From Actinomycetes bacterium (lineage in GTDB: Bacteria; Actinomycetota; Acidimicrobiia; Acidimicrobiales; Ilumatobacteraceae): a DNA stretch of 64,000 bases. Position 1 is the first letter of the stretch; each line of letters begins with the position of its first letter. The stretch is taken from positions 310,001-374,000 of the forward strand of contig JAIOPC010000014.1 of the NCBI GenBank assembly GCA_021414085.1, given 5' to 3'. Of this stretch, positions 7,649-16,236 are shown piece after piece. The translations under genes and the position numbers were made by a program. The notes below the pieces were generated by a model, which worked only from the letters and a program-made list of their open reading frames with translations, was not told the DNA's origin and ran no database searches.

Positions 7649-8563
7649 TCAGTGCTTCCCGTCCGCGACGTGAGTGATGACATTTGGTACAAGGCGGCCA
7701 TCGAAGACCTCGGTTTGTTTGACGGGCTCGAAGCCGACGCCGAGGTAGAGGTTCCGTGATGCCGGGTTGTCTGGTTCGAAGCAGATCTTGATGCGCGTGG
7801 CGCCGGCCTTGGCGAGCAGGTCGATGCCTGTGGTGAGGATGTGGCGGGCAAGTCCCCGTCGCTGGTGGTCGTCTTCCGTGCGCATCGGCTCGACGAGGCC
7901 GGTCGCAGTTGCGGGGTCGTACCAGAACAGGCCGTGCGCCGCCGTGTTGTCGTCACCGTCGAGGATGAGTAGGTCGAAGTCGGTCCGATAGAGCGACGTT
8001 TGGAGCAGGCGCTGCTCGACGGCGGGTCCGCTTCGTTTGATCATGTGGTGCGGGCGCGACGTCGTGTCTCGGCGACTGCACAATCGGTAGCCGTCGGCCA
8101 GAGGGCTGATCTGTTGTCGATCATGCGCGGATCGCCAAGTCTCAACCAGTCCGTCTTCTTTGATCGCGAAACCGTGGCCGACCAATAGCTCGCGCATCAC
8201 TTCATCAGCACGATCGACTTCCATCTGGACGGTTTCGAATCCGAGCTCGGCCGCGTGCTCAAACCCGCGCTCCAGTATGCGCGCAACCAAATCGGGAGTT
8301 GCATCGGGCATCACGATCGGATCGAGCGCTATCCGATCGCCCCAGTCGGTGGCAATCACGGCGGCAACAGGGAAACCCTGGTGATCGAACCAGAAGAGCT
8401 GACCGACTTCGTCGGTTGAGCGCGGGGTGCGCCACCACCACTGCAAGTCGGCGGCTTCGTACAAGCCTCTCGTGGGGTGAGCGCTGCGCGCCCGCCGCAA
8501 CAGCACCGTCACGGCCTCCAGGTAGTGAAGACCAACATGATGCTGTTCTCGCAGTGGTCGCAC
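7649..8563 (-). CDS. Tandem GNAT N-acetyltransferase
   Basis: 304 residues with two GNAT-like halves. The N-terminal half (about residues 1-145) lacks a clear acetyl-CoA loop. The C-terminal half (about 165-304) has the canonical motif A (EDDHQRRGLARHIL) and the closing SRNLYLGVGFEPV. Only the second half is likely catalytic, transferring acetyl from acetyl-CoA to an unknown amine. The start is GTG at 8563. The gene sits between the methyltransferase (convergent) and a small membrane protein (divergent). Confidence 0.8.
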   Translation of the reverse strand: MRPLREQHHVGLHYLEAVTVLLRRARSAHPTRGLYEAADLQWWWRTPRSTDEVGQLFWFDHQGFPVAAVIATDWGDRIALDPIVMPDATPDLVARILERGFEHAAELGFETVQMEVDRADEVMRELLVGHGFAIKEDGLVETWRSAHDRQQISPLADGYRLCSRRDTTSRPHHMIKRSGPAVEQRLLQTSLYRTDFDLLILDGDDNTAAHGLFWYDPATATGLVEPMRTEDDHQRRGLARHILTTGIDLLAKAGATRIKICFEPDNPASRNLYLGVGFEPVKQTEVFDGRLVPNVITHVADGKH

Positions 8564-8635
8564 CTCTCAAACCTAGAACGCGTGCGGCCGGACCTGCGAG
8601 CGGATTAACGGCGTTGAGGTGGCACACTGCGTCTC

Positions 8636-8962
8636 GTGACCCTTCGTGTGCAGAATCGACGGACGGTTCCGCTCGTGGCCGTGATGTCGTGCGCTTTGTT
8701 GGTCTTTGTCGGCATGGTGTCGTTCGGCGTCGATACATCGTGCACGAATGCTTGGTCGTGTACTTCGAGTTCGTGCCCGCCATGTCGCGTCGTGTCGATC
8801 GCGACAGTCGGTGGTCTCGCGCTTGGCGCGCTGCTCGGTGCGGGTGTGGTGTACAGCCCGTGGCCACGACGAGGCCGTGCCGCGATCTACATCGTGGCGA
8901 TGTTGGCGACTGCGCTGCTCACACTGGTAGTCGCGCAAAGCTGGGGCGCTCCACGCGTCTAA
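8636..8962 (+). CDS. Small three-helix membrane protein
   Basis: 108 residues from GTG 8636 with three predicted membrane helices: about 10-31 (LVAVMSCALLVFVGMV), 52-74 (SIATVGGLALGALLGAG) and 80-102 (AIYIVAMLATALLTLVV). The first loop is Cys-rich (DTSCTNAW, SSCPPC). A four-base GTG variant of the usual spacing (CACACT 7 bases before the start) is weak support for the start. No family is recognised. The regular hydrophobic blocks favour a real gene over competing frames in this stretch. Confidence 0.5.
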   Translation: MTLRVQNRRTVPLVAVMSCALLVFVGMVSFGVDTSCTNAWSCTSSSCPPCRVVSIATVGGLALGALLGAGVVYSPWPRRGRAAIYIVAMLATALLTLVVAQSWGAPRV

Positions 8963-8991
8963 CGACGAAGCGTGTTGCCCGACTCAGCAAC

Positions 8992-8997
8992 TACGGT
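8992..8997 (+). promoter_or_regulatory. -10 element, VOC gene
   Basis: TACGGT, 7 bases before ATG 9005. It supports this start over an upstream alternative at 8972. Confidence 0.45.
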
Positions 8998-9004
8998 CGC
9001 CGAA

Positions 9005-9394
9005 ATGCACATCGAGTCAGTGGCCATCATCGTGGATGAGTACGACGCGGCGATTGAGTTCTTCGTCGACGCGCTCGGTTTCGAACTTGTTGAAGACAGG
9101 CCTTCGTTGACGAACGATGGGCGATCGAAACGGTGGGTAGTTGTGCGTCCGCCTGGCGCTGCCACCGGCGTGGTGTTGGCGCAGGCTGATGGCGCCCGAC
9201 AATCGGCGGGCGTGGGCGATCAAACACGAGGGCGAGTCGGCTTCTTCTTGCGCGTCGACGACTTCGACCAGGCGTACCGTCGCATGATCGCACGAGGAGT
9301 CCGGTTCACGACTGAACCGCGAGTGGAGAGCTATGGCACGTGTGCTGTGTTCATCGACATCGCCGGCAACAGCTGGGACTTGTTGGGCGCTTAG
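9005..9394 (+). CDS. VOC (glyoxalase/bleomycin-resistance fold) protein
   Basis: 129 residues made of the paired beta-alpha-beta-beta-beta modules of the vicinal oxygen chelate superfamily. The first module has IIVDEYDAAIEFFVDALGF and the second has FFLRVDDFDQAYRRMIARGV and VFIDIAGNSWDLL. Such single-domain proteins act as lyases, isomerases or drug-binding proteins, and nothing here fixes the substrate. The stop overlaps that of the convergent PCD-VOC gene by 4 bases (TTAG). Confidence 0.8.
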   Translation: MHIESVAIIVDEYDAAIEFFVDALGFELVEDRPSLTNDGRSKRWVVVRPPGAATGVVLAQADGARQSAGVGDQTRGRVGFFLRVDDFDQAYRRMIARGVRFTTEPRVESYGTCAVFIDIAGNSWDLLGA

Positions 9395-10053
9395 CCCCGG
9401 TCCTGCCAGGTGCAGATGCATGCCTCGTTGCCCTCGGGGTCGGCAACAACCCAGAACGAGCGAGCCCGAGTGGCGCTGACGAGCGTGCCGCCGGCAGCCA
9501 GCGCGGCGGCGAGACGTGCCTCGGCCACGTCGTGGCCAACGGTGACATCGACGTGGATGCGATTGCGCTGCGGCCGCGGCGATTCCATCTGTTGGAACCA
9601 CACAGGTGGGCCAAGGCGCAGCGGATCCTTCAGCGCGTGTTCGCCGTCGTTCACGTAGCCCAGCACGGCCTGCCAAAACGGTTTGACCGCGGAGATGTCC
9701 ATCGCGTCGATGGCGAGTTCGACCCCCACAAATGTTCCCGGCTCGCTCGTGAAACCTTCGGCTGCCGCCAGCGACGAGATCTCGCGTGCGAGCACAACGT
9801 CGAGGTCGGTGAGTCCGCCCGTCGCGTGGGTCGTCAGGGTGACGTGGAGTCGGCCGGGGTATCGCAGGTCGATATCGGGGTGGTGGTCGGCGGCGTCTGC
9901 CGCGGCGATCACCTTCGGGATCCACGCCGCGGCCGCAGCGAGCGACGGCGCTCGGAATACGGCCTCGGCCCGACGCAATATGACTCGCCAATCGGCGAGC
10001 GTGGGGTCCACCGAGAATTCGACGTCGCTCACGACGCGTGGTGCGTAGGCCAT
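9391..10053 (-). CDS. Pterin-4a-carbinolamine dehydratase fused to VOC domain
   Basis: 220 residues with two domains. Residues 1 to about 100 resemble 4a-hydroxytetrahydrobiopterin dehydratase (PCD/PhhB), with the active-site signature HHPDIDLRY, a later His (TTH) and the closing LTDLD. Residues about 108-220 form a glyoxalase-like (VOC) domain (VELAIDAMDISAVKPFWQAVLGY, RIHVDVTVGHD, VVADPEGNEACI). PCD recycles pterin cofactor in aromatic hydroxylation. No hydroxylase is encoded nearby, so the role is open. The ATG at 10053 is supported by TACGAT 8 bases upstream. Confidence 0.8.
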   Translation of the reverse strand: MAYAPRVVSDVEFSVDPTLADWRVILRRAEAVFRAPSLAAAAAWIPKVIAAADAADHHPDIDLRYPGRLHVTLTTHATGGLTDLDVVLAREISSLAAAEGFTSEPGTFVGVELAIDAMDISAVKPFWQAVLGYVNDGEHALKDPLRLGPPVWFQQMESPRPQRNRIHVDVTVGHDVAEARLAAALAAGGTLVSATRARSFWVVADPEGNEACICTWQDRG

Positions 10054-10061
10054 TTGCGGCG

Positions 10062-10067
10062 ATCGTA
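10062..10067 (-). promoter_or_regulatory. -10 element, PCD-VOC gene
   Basis: TACGAT on the minus strand, 8 bases before ATG 10053. Confidence 0.45.
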
Positions 10068-10140
10068 CCCGCCCGATCAACTCCACTTGTTCTCGCTCAA
10101 ATCTTTGCGAACAGGAGGACCTACCGGGCAATCTGGACGA

Positions 10141-10815
10141 GTGCGGCGACTGCTTCTCACCTCGGCGGGGGTCAGGAACGCGACCATCCACAACGCGCTG
10201 CTCGACCTCCTCGGTCGACCTATTGAGGATTGCAACGCGCTGTGCATCCCTACTGCGATGTACGGACATCCCCATGCCGGTCCCGGCGAGGACGTGTGGG
10301 AGTTCGTCGCCGGGCGCTCCGAACAGCCGATGGTTGAACTCGGATGGAAGTCGGTGGGGTTGATCGAGCTGACCGCTCTGCCCAGCATCGACGCGGAGCG
10401 ATGGGTTCCGCTCGTGCGCAAGGCCGACGTGCTGCTTGTATCTGGCGGTGACGCTCTCTACCTGTGCCACTGGATGCGCGAGTGCGGCCTAGCGGACTTG
10501 CTGCCATCGCTCGATGAGACAGTGTGGATCGGGATGAGTGCGGGAAGCATGGTGATGACGCCGCGCATCGGAAATGAGTTCGTTGGGTGGAAGCCACCTG
10601 CCGGCGACGACCGCGCGCTCGGCTTGGTCGACTTCTCGATCTTTCCTCACCTCGACCATGAGTCCCTCCCCGAGAACACGCTTGCTCACGCCACGACATG
10701 GGCTGCCGGCCTCGACTGTGCCTCGTACGCAATCGATGACGAGACCGCTATCCGCGTTGTCGGCAGCACCGTCGATGTCGTGTCGGAAGGCCAGTGGCGT
10801 CGGTTCGACGCGTAG
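10141..10815 (+). CDS. Peptidase E-like (family S51) serine peptidase
   Basis: 224 residues from GTG 10141. It has the glutamine-amidotransferase-like fold of peptidase E: an early LLLTSAGVRN strand, LLVSGGDALYLCHWM, the nucleophile elbow GMSAGSMVM (Ser catalytic) and FPHLDH with the likely catalytic His. Known members hydrolyse Asp-X dipeptides or cyanophycin fragments in the cytoplasm. A longer upstream reading was rejected because it crosses the divergent PCD-VOC gene. The next gene is convergent, 152 bases away, the longest convergent gap in the window. Confidence 0.8.
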   Translation: MRRLLLTSAGVRNATIHNALLDLLGRPIEDCNALCIPTAMYGHPHAGPGEDVWEFVAGRSEQPMVELGWKSVGLIELTALPSIDAERWVPLVRKADVLLVSGGDALYLCHWMRECGLADLLPSLDETVWIGMSAGSMVMTPRIGNEFVGWKPPAGDDRALGLVDFSIFPHLDHESLPENTLAHATTWAAGLDCASYAIDDETAIRVVGSTVDVVSEGQWRRFDA

Positions 10816-10967
10816 TCCGGTGCCGCGCGCACCGCGAACGGCAACCTGGTCCGTTCGAAACAGCACCTCTGAATTAGCCCGAAGCCTTGCGATCTTGCGC
10901 CAATCCCGACTCTGTGTCACCACACAGACCGACCTCAGCAACCTGATCACCGGTTGGACCACTGCTG

Positions 10968-11783
10968 CTAGGTGTGGATTGGGCCGGCTCCGTCTCTTAG
11001 TGATGGGGCTGAGCGACCGGTTCGGTTGGAGATGATCTCGGCGCAGATGGAGACGGCGGTCTCCTCGGGTGTGCGCGCACCTAGATCGAGACCGATCGGT
11101 GCCATCAAACGATTCAGAGCGGCCGTGTCCGTAACACCCGACGCAGCAAGCCGCTCGAGTCGTTTGGCGTGGGTGCCGCGACTTCCCATCACGCCGATGT
11201 AGCCGACGTTGGTGGCCAAGGCTGCGGTGATCGCCGGCACGTCGAACTTTGTGTCGTGCGTAAGGATGCACACTGCGTCGCGCTTGCCCAGGCTGTGCCC
11301 GCGCTCGGCGAAGACCGGTTGCGGCCACGTGACGATCACCTCGTCGGCCATCGGAAACCGACGACGCGTGGCAAAGGTCTCGCGCGCGTCGCACACCGTC
11401 ACGCGATACCCGAGCACCTTCGCAACGCGCGCAAGTGCGGCGGTGAAATCGACCGCACCGAAGATCCACATTTGCGGCGGCGGAGCCCAACTCTCGATAA
11501 ACACCGTGACCTCTGGCGCGCCGAGAAGATCCTCGGGGGTCGTCTCGCCGTTGACGCCGTAGTGACGAACACCACTGCGGGCCGCTTCCAGCTCGGCCGT
11601 TGCGTCGCGCGCGGCAATGCGATCGAGTTCGGAACTGCCCAGCGATCCGATCGGCGCGGTGCCCGGGCTGACGAGCAGCTTGCGACCGACCGCGCCCGCG
11701 ACACCTGTTGCATCGATGATCGTCACCATCGCGACTGGTCGCCCAGCGCGCAGATGTGCTGACAACGTTTCGAACAGACTCAT
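10968..11783 (-). CDS. XdhC-family protein (molybdoenzyme maturation), Rossmann type
   Basis: 271 residues. An N-terminal XdhC/CoxI-like module (about 1-95, GRPVAMVTIIDATG) precedes the XdhC Rossmann domain (about 105-265, MWIFGAVDFTAALARVAK, VTVCDARETFA, HDTKFDVPAI, YIGVMGSRGTHAKR). XdhC binds the sulfurated molybdenum cofactor and delivers it to xanthine dehydrogenase-type hydroxylases. It is the last gene of the operon and starts 7 bases after the short XdhC gene. The 152 bases beyond its stop hold only a small inverted repeat at 10911-10928. Confidence 0.85.
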   Translation of the reverse strand: MSLFETLSAHLRAGRPVAMVTIIDATGVAGAVGRKLLVSPGTAPIGSLGSSELDRIAARDATAELEAARSGVRHYGVNGETTPEDLLGAPEVTVFIESWAPPPQMWIFGAVDFTAALARVAKVLGYRVTVCDARETFATRRRFPMADEVIVTWPQPVFAERGHSLGKRDAVCILTHDTKFDVPAITAALATNVGYIGVMGSRGTHAKRLERLAASGVTDTAALNRLMAPIGLDLGARTPEETAVSICAEIISNRTGRSAPSLRDGAGPIHT

Positions 11784-11790
11784 CCGGGCA

Positions 11791-12108
11791 TCACCAATCG
11801 AGTGGTTCGATGAAGAGCCGGATGGTGCCACCGCACGTCAATCCGACAGCAAACGCTTCGTCGTCGCTGTAGCCGAAGGTCACCACCCGAGGCGATGCTT
11901 CGCCGCGCAAGATTGAAAGCGCCTCACCGACGACTGCACCCTCGACGCAGCCACCGCTGACGCTGCCGGAGACCTCGCCGTGATCGTTGACGGCCATCGC
12001 GGCGCCCGGCTCTCGCGGGCCCGAACCTTCGATGTCGACAACACGTGCGACCGCCACCCGCGACCCCGCCGCCAGCCAGCGATCGATGTCGTCGAGCAAT
12101 TCCTTCAT
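11791..12108 (-). CDS. Short XdhC/CoxI N-terminal-domain protein
   Basis: 105 residues that form only the XdhC/CoxI N-terminal domain: VAVARVVDIEGSGPREPGAAM, SVSGGCVEGAVV and FGYSDDEAFAVGLTCGG with the conserved Cys pair region. The larger XdhC gene follows directly and has its own copy of this domain, so the pair probably acts together in loading molybdenum cofactor. The ATG overlaps the stop of the CoxE-like gene as ATGA. Confidence 0.8.
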   Translation of the reverse strand: MKELLDDIDRWLAAGSRVAVARVVDIEGSGPREPGAAMAVNDHGEVSGSVSGGCVEGAVVGEALSILRGEASPRVVTFGYSDDEAFAVGLTCGGTIRLFIEPLDW

Positions 12109-13244
12109 GCGGAGGCGGCCAGCTTGCGGCGGTCGCGAACCGATGCACCGGAGATCACCTGCGACAGCTCTTCCATCGCAGCAAGGCTATGGCCCTCAAC
12201 AAAGGCATCGACGTAGGGGAGCGCGGCTGCCATACCGCGCGCCAGCGGGGCGTAGCCGGGGGTGACTTTCAGTGGGTTGACCCACACCGTTTGATAGCTG
12301 ATGCGCTGCAGGCGTTGCATCTGTTCCGCCAGCACCTCTGGGCCACCGCGATCCCAGCCGTCGCTGAGGATCACAACGATTGCCCCGCGCGCCATGCCGC
12401 GCACGCCCCAGTCGTCGTTGAACTTGCGAAGGCACTCGCCCAAGCGAGTGCCTCCGCTCCAATCCTGCACACGGCGGCTGGCTTGCGCGAGCGCTAGGTC
12501 GGGATCGCGACTGTTCAGCTCCTTCGTCATGCGGGTAAGGCGAGTGCCGATCGCGAACGCCTCAACTCGTTGTCGGCCCGACACGGCGGCGTGCACGAAG
12601 CGCAACATCGCTCGCGCGTACGGCTCCATTGACCCCGAAATGTCGAGCAGCAAGACCAAGCGGCGCAGACGTTCGCCTGGCTCGCGCCACTGTCGGCGAA
12701 TCGGCTCGCCACCCGCACCCAGTGACGCGCGCAGCGTTGCGTGCAGATCCGGCCGTTGCCCGCGTCGCGACGAGTGGTACCGGAACGACCGCCGCGGTGG
12801 CCCGATGAACTTCAGGCGCGCCATCATCTCCTGTGCCGCGCGCAGTTCTTCTTCGGTGTAGGCCGCAAAGTCCTTATCGCGCAGTGTCTCCACAGTCGAG
12901 AACCGCAATGCCAACGGCGTGTCGTCAGGACTGCGCTCGGCTTCGTCGCCCAACTCGTCGTCGCCCGACTCGTTGTCGACTGCGATCTGAAACTCGACGA
13001 GTTCGGTATCCAGTACCACGCCATCCGCCGATTCCCAGAACGCGGTGAATGCCCGGTCGTACAACCCGATGTCCTCCGGGTTACGCACCAACGTGGCGCG
13101 GCCAGCCCAATACACCGAGTCGCGGTGATCAATGCCAACCAACCCGAGCGCATCGACGAACGCGAGCACACTCCCCATCGGGATTCGCAAGCCAGCACCG
13201 CGCAGGATGCGACCGAATGCCACGGCCATGCGCTCTGCGCTCAT
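12105..13244 (-). CDS. VWA-domain CoxE-like protein
   Basis: 379 residues. The N-terminal half is acidic in the middle, followed by a von Willebrand A domain whose metal-ion site begins LLLDISGSM (DxSxS). Further VWA elements are SGGTRLGECLRKF and VVILSDGWDRGG. CoxE proteins work with a MoxR ATPase to mature molybdenum hydroxylases, in the carboxydotrophic model by processing the Cu/Mo site of CO dehydrogenase. The gene overlaps its neighbours at both ends by 4 bases, implying tight coupling with the ATPase and XdhC genes. Confidence 0.85.
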   Translation of the reverse strand: MSAERMAVAFGRILRGAGLRIPMGSVLAFVDALGLVGIDHRDSVYWAGRATLVRNPEDIGLYDRAFTAFWESADGVVLDTELVEFQIAVDNESGDDELGDEAERSPDDTPLALRFSTVETLRDKDFAAYTEEELRAAQEMMARLKFIGPPRRSFRYHSSRRGQRPDLHATLRASLGAGGEPIRRQWREPGERLRRLVLLLDISGSMEPYARAMLRFVHAAVSGRQRVEAFAIGTRLTRMTKELNSRDPDLALAQASRRVQDWSGGTRLGECLRKFNDDWGVRGMARGAIVVILSDGWDRGGPEVLAEQMQRLQRISYQTVWVNPLKVTPGYAPLARGMAAALPYVDAFVEGHSLAAMEELSQVISGASVRDRRKLAASA

Positions 13245-14152
13245 GCGCGTTCGAAGGCCTGGCTCACCAACTCGTGAATGCCGTGTTGGCGCGTGCGTTG
13301 CAAATCCTCGCGGTACTTCAAGACCGTTCCGAGGGTGGAGTTGACCACCGCTTCATCGAGCTCGCTGCACCCCAACTTGGTGAGCGCCTGTGCCCAGTCG
13401 ATCGTTTCGGCCACGCCCGGCGGCTTGTACAGATGCAGTTCGCGCATGGCCTCGACCGCTGCGGCGACTTGACGTGCCAACCGGTCGAGCGCATGCGGCA
13501 CCCGCAGCTTGACGATGCGAACCTCGCGTTCGAAATCGGGATGCTCGATCCAGTGGTACAGACAACGGCGCTTAAGCGCATCGTGAACATCGCGCGTCCG
13601 GTTGGACGTCAACACCACCAGTGGAGGTTGCTCCGCAACGAAGACGCCGAGCTCGGGCACGGTGATCTGGAAGTCGGAGAGCACCTCCAACAGATACGCC
13701 TCGAACTCGTCGTCGGCGCGATCGACCTCGTCGATCAGCAGCACCGGCGGGGTGTCGCCGACGTGACTGATCGCGGATAGCAGCGCGCGACGCACAAGGA
13801 ATCGCTCGTGGTACAGCTGCTGCTCGAGGGCGCTGGTGCTAATGCCCTGCGATTCGCCGGTGGCCTCGGCCGCGCGCAAGTGCAGAAGTTGGCGGCTGTA
13901 GTCCCAGTCGTAGACCGCCTGTGAAACATCGATGCCTTCGTAGCACTGCAGGCGAATCAGCTCGCCGCCGGTCCAGCGACTGAGCACCTTGGCCACTTCG
14001 GTCTTGCCGACGCCGGCCTCTCCCTCCAGCAGCAATGGCCGGTGCAGCGCCATCGACAGAAAGACAGCAGTGGCCAAACCCTCGTCAGGTATATAGCCAT
14101 GCGCGCCAAAGGCTTTGGCGACTTCGTCGGGCGAGATTGGCTGCATTCCCAT
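13241..14152 (-). CDS. MoxR-family AAA+ ATPase (CoxD-like)
   Basis: 303 residues from ATG 14152. Walker A is LLEGEAGVGKTEVA, Walker B is PPVLLIDEVDRADDE, sensor 1 is VVLTSNRTRDVHDALKRRC, and the MoxR lid helices follow. MoxR ATPases paired with a VWA protein remodel or insert metal sites in client enzymes. With CoxE and XdhC downstream this is a CoxDEF-type maturation set. An ATG at 14146 is also possible. A TAGCCT element sits 9 bases upstream. Confidence 0.85.
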   Translation of the reverse strand: MGMQPISPDEVAKAFGAHGYIPDEGLATAVFLSMALHRPLLLEGEAGVGKTEVAKVLSRWTGGELIRLQCYEGIDVSQAVYDWDYSRQLLHLRAAEATGESQGISTSALEQQLYHERFLVRRALLSAISHVGDTPPVLLIDEVDRADDEFEAYLLEVLSDFQITVPELGVFVAEQPPLVVLTSNRTRDVHDALKRRCLYHWIEHPDFEREVRIVKLRVPHALDRLARQVAAAVEAMRELHLYKPPGVAETIDWAQALTKLGCSELDEAVVNSTLGTVLKYREDLQRTRQHGIHELVSQAFERA

Positions 14153-14161
14153 CAGCAACCC

Positions 14162-14167
14162 AGGCTA
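14162..14167 (-). promoter_or_regulatory. -10 element, CoxD-CoxE-XdhC operon
   Basis: TAGCCT on the minus strand, 9 bases before ATG 14152. It would serve all four genes of the operon. Confidence 0.4.
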
Positions 14168-14197
14168 ATGGCAGGCCGTCGTGTAAGGCTGATGGCT

Positions 14198-15799
14198 ATG
14201 TCGCTGCGCCGTGTCTGCGTTCACGCGCCGACTGCGGCGCACGTCGAGGTCGCAACCGAGGCGGGTGTGGTGCCCGCTACGCGCGAGCGCGACGAGTGGG
14301 TCGCCGAGTTCGAGGCCGTCGAGGGCGACACCTATTGGTTGCTGGTGGACGGTGGACCTCCGCTGCTCGACCCCCACTGTTGGGCCCTCACGCACACAAA
14401 GTTTGGGCCGTGCAGTGTGGTGCGCGAGCCCTGGGCTCGGCGTCCCCAAGGCGCCCCGCTGTCGTCGCCACCCGTCGTCTACGAGCTGCACGTGCGCGGG
14501 TTCGGGCGCACCTTCGCCGGTTGCATCAAGCACCTCGACCACATCGCATCGGTAGGGGCGAACGTGATCGAGCTGATGCCGGTGCACCCCTTCGACAGCA
14601 GCAACAACTATTGGGGCTACATGCCGCTGGTGTGGGGAGCCGTGCACGCCGAATATGCGACCGACCACCTTCATGCGGCCGAGGAACTGGCCGCCCTGGT
14701 GACCGCCGCGCACGAGCGCGGAATGCACGTGTGGCTCGACGTCGTTTTCAACCACACGGGCGAAGGCGACGCGTCACTGCCGGCGCGCAGCTTGCGTGGG
14801 CTCGACGACGCCAATGCGTATCGCCATCGCGAGGACGGCTCGTACATGAACGACAGCGGGTGCGGCAACGACGTCAATCCCGCCGACCACAACGTGCGCC
14901 GTCTGGTGATGGAAGCCTTGGGTCGCTACGCCGATCTCGGCGTCGATGGCTTTCGGTTCGACCTGGCCACGCTGCTCACACGCGATGGCGGGGGACTGAT
15001 CGAGCAGATCACGCACTGGAGTGTTGAGCGCGGCGTGCAATTGGTCGCGGAGCCGTGGGATATGGCGAGCTACACGCTCGGCTGGTCGATGTGGCCGGCG
15101 GGCTGGTTGCAGTGGAACGACCGCTTCCGCGACGACGTGCGCGGGTTCCTGCGCGGTGAGCCAGGACTGGTGTCGATCATTCGCGATCGGGTGCAGGGAA
15201 GCCCCGACCTGTTCGAGAACGGTGCCGCTTCCAGTCTGAACTTTGTCACCGCTCACGACGGGTTGACGATGCACGACCTGACCACGTCGACATCGGATCG
15301 ATTCCGCTCGTGGGACACAGGCGACGAATTGCGGTTGCAGCAGCTGAAGAACTATTTCGCGCTGCTGTTGCTGTCAGCCGGCACGCCGATGTGGGTGATG
15401 GGCGACGAATTCGGGCGCACGCAGCAAGGGCACGAGAACCCGTACAACGTCGACGGCCCGTTGTCGTGGGTCGACTGGGAACGCGCGAGTGAGTGGAGCG
15501 AGCTGACCGATTTCGTGCACGCACTCGTCGAACTGCGTCGCAATTATCCACCGAGCGACTTCCGCTTCTACGGCGCGACCGGTGCAGTCGACGAGTCGCA
15601 CGAGTCCCGCTCGATCGCGTGGTGTGCGAACAACCTTTACGTGATGGTGAACGCCTGGTGGGAACCCGTCGACTTCAACGTGCCAGAGCCGGGCGACTGG
15701 TCGGTCGCGCTAGCAACGGCGCCCGCAAAGCTTGAAGGAACCACCACGAGGGTGGCGCCGCGCAGCATCGTCGTACTCAAACGCTCAGCAGGTAGCTAG
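14198..15799 (+). CDS. Glycogen debranching/isoamylase-type GH13 enzyme
   Basis: 533 residues. A short N-terminal beta-sandwich-like part (VCVHAPTAAHVEV) precedes a GH13 barrel: NYWGYMPLVW, region I DVVFNHTGEG, region II GVDGFRFDLA (nucleophile Asp), region III VAEPWD (acid/base Glu) and region IV TAHDG. PMWVMGDEFGRTQQG follows. These match GlgX/TreX/isoamylase enzymes that cleave alpha-1,6 branches of glycogen, though at 533 residues it is short for GlgX. The start at 14198 has AAGG 9 bases upstream, and ATGs at 14168 and 14192 are alternatives. No other glycogen gene is adjacent. Confidence 0.8.
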   Translation: MSLRRVCVHAPTAAHVEVATEAGVVPATRERDEWVAEFEAVEGDTYWLLVDGGPPLLDPHCWALTHTKFGPCSVVREPWARRPQGAPLSSPPVVYELHVRGFGRTFAGCIKHLDHIASVGANVIELMPVHPFDSSNNYWGYMPLVWGAVHAEYATDHLHAAEELAALVTAAHERGMHVWLDVVFNHTGEGDASLPARSLRGLDDANAYRHREDGSYMNDSGCGNDVNPADHNVRRLVMEALGRYADLGVDGFRFDLATLLTRDGGGLIEQITHWSVERGVQLVAEPWDMASYTLGWSMWPAGWLQWNDRFRDDVRGFLRGEPGLVSIIRDRVQGSPDLFENGAASSLNFVTAHDGLTMHDLTTSTSDRFRSWDTGDELRLQQLKNYFALLLLSAGTPMWVMGDEFGRTQQGHENPYNVDGPLSWVDWERASEWSELTDFVHALVELRRNYPPSDFRFYGATGAVDESHESRSIAWCANNLYVMVNAWWEPVDFNVPEPGDWSVALATAPAKLEGTTTRVAPRSIVVLKRSAGS

Positions 15800-15822
15800 T
15801 GGATGAATCGAATTCCACGTGA

Positions 15823-16236
15823 CTAGAGGTGTGTCAGTTTCGTTTTGATCTTCATGGCTCGAGCGGTCGGCCACTTTCTGTCTGTTGTGACTAACTCGTC
15901 GGCGCCCGCTTCGATGGCAGTTGCGATGACCAGGGCGTCTGGAAGTCGCAGTGCGCGATGTGCTGCACGCAACTTCGATGCTGTGATCGCGGTGTCGTCG
16001 TCGAGAACAATGACTGAGATTGGGAGCCGTTCGAACAGCTCTTGAACCCTTCGCACCTCGACGTCACCGCGGCGCGCTGGTCCCACCAAGCACTCGGCGA
16101 AGGCTGAGACTGCCATGGCAAGTCGATCACCGTCGTGAATTGCATCCGCCAACATCGACCGGGCCGCGGCGTGATGTCCATCGTTGGCATCAAGGAAGCC
16201 GATGATCACGCCGGCGTCAAGATGGACTAGCGCCAC
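15823..16236 (-). CDS. vapC: VapC-like PIN-domain toxin
   Basis: 137 residues of PIN fold with the acidic residues expected for Mg2+-dependent RNase activity: LDAGVI near the start, SAFAECLVG in the middle, LPDALVIATAIEAGADELVTTDRKW near the end. It is the toxin of a VapBC module that cleaves RNA, often initiator or other tRNAs, when free of antitoxin. The GTG start at 16236 lies inside the antitoxin gene (10-base overlap). Confidence 0.85.
   Translation of the reverse strand: MALVHLDAGVIIGFLDANDGHHAAARSMLADAIHDGDRLAMAVSAFAECLVGPARRGDVEVRRVQELFERLPISVIVLDDDTAITASKLRAAHRALRLPDALVIATAIEAGADELVTTDRKWPTARAMKIKTKLTHL

Noticed and set aside
10911-10928. Seven-base hairpin (TCTGTGT-CACC-ACACAGA) between convergent genes as a terminator
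   Set aside because: No T-run follows on either strand, so it does not qualify as an intrinsic terminator, although the structure is real.
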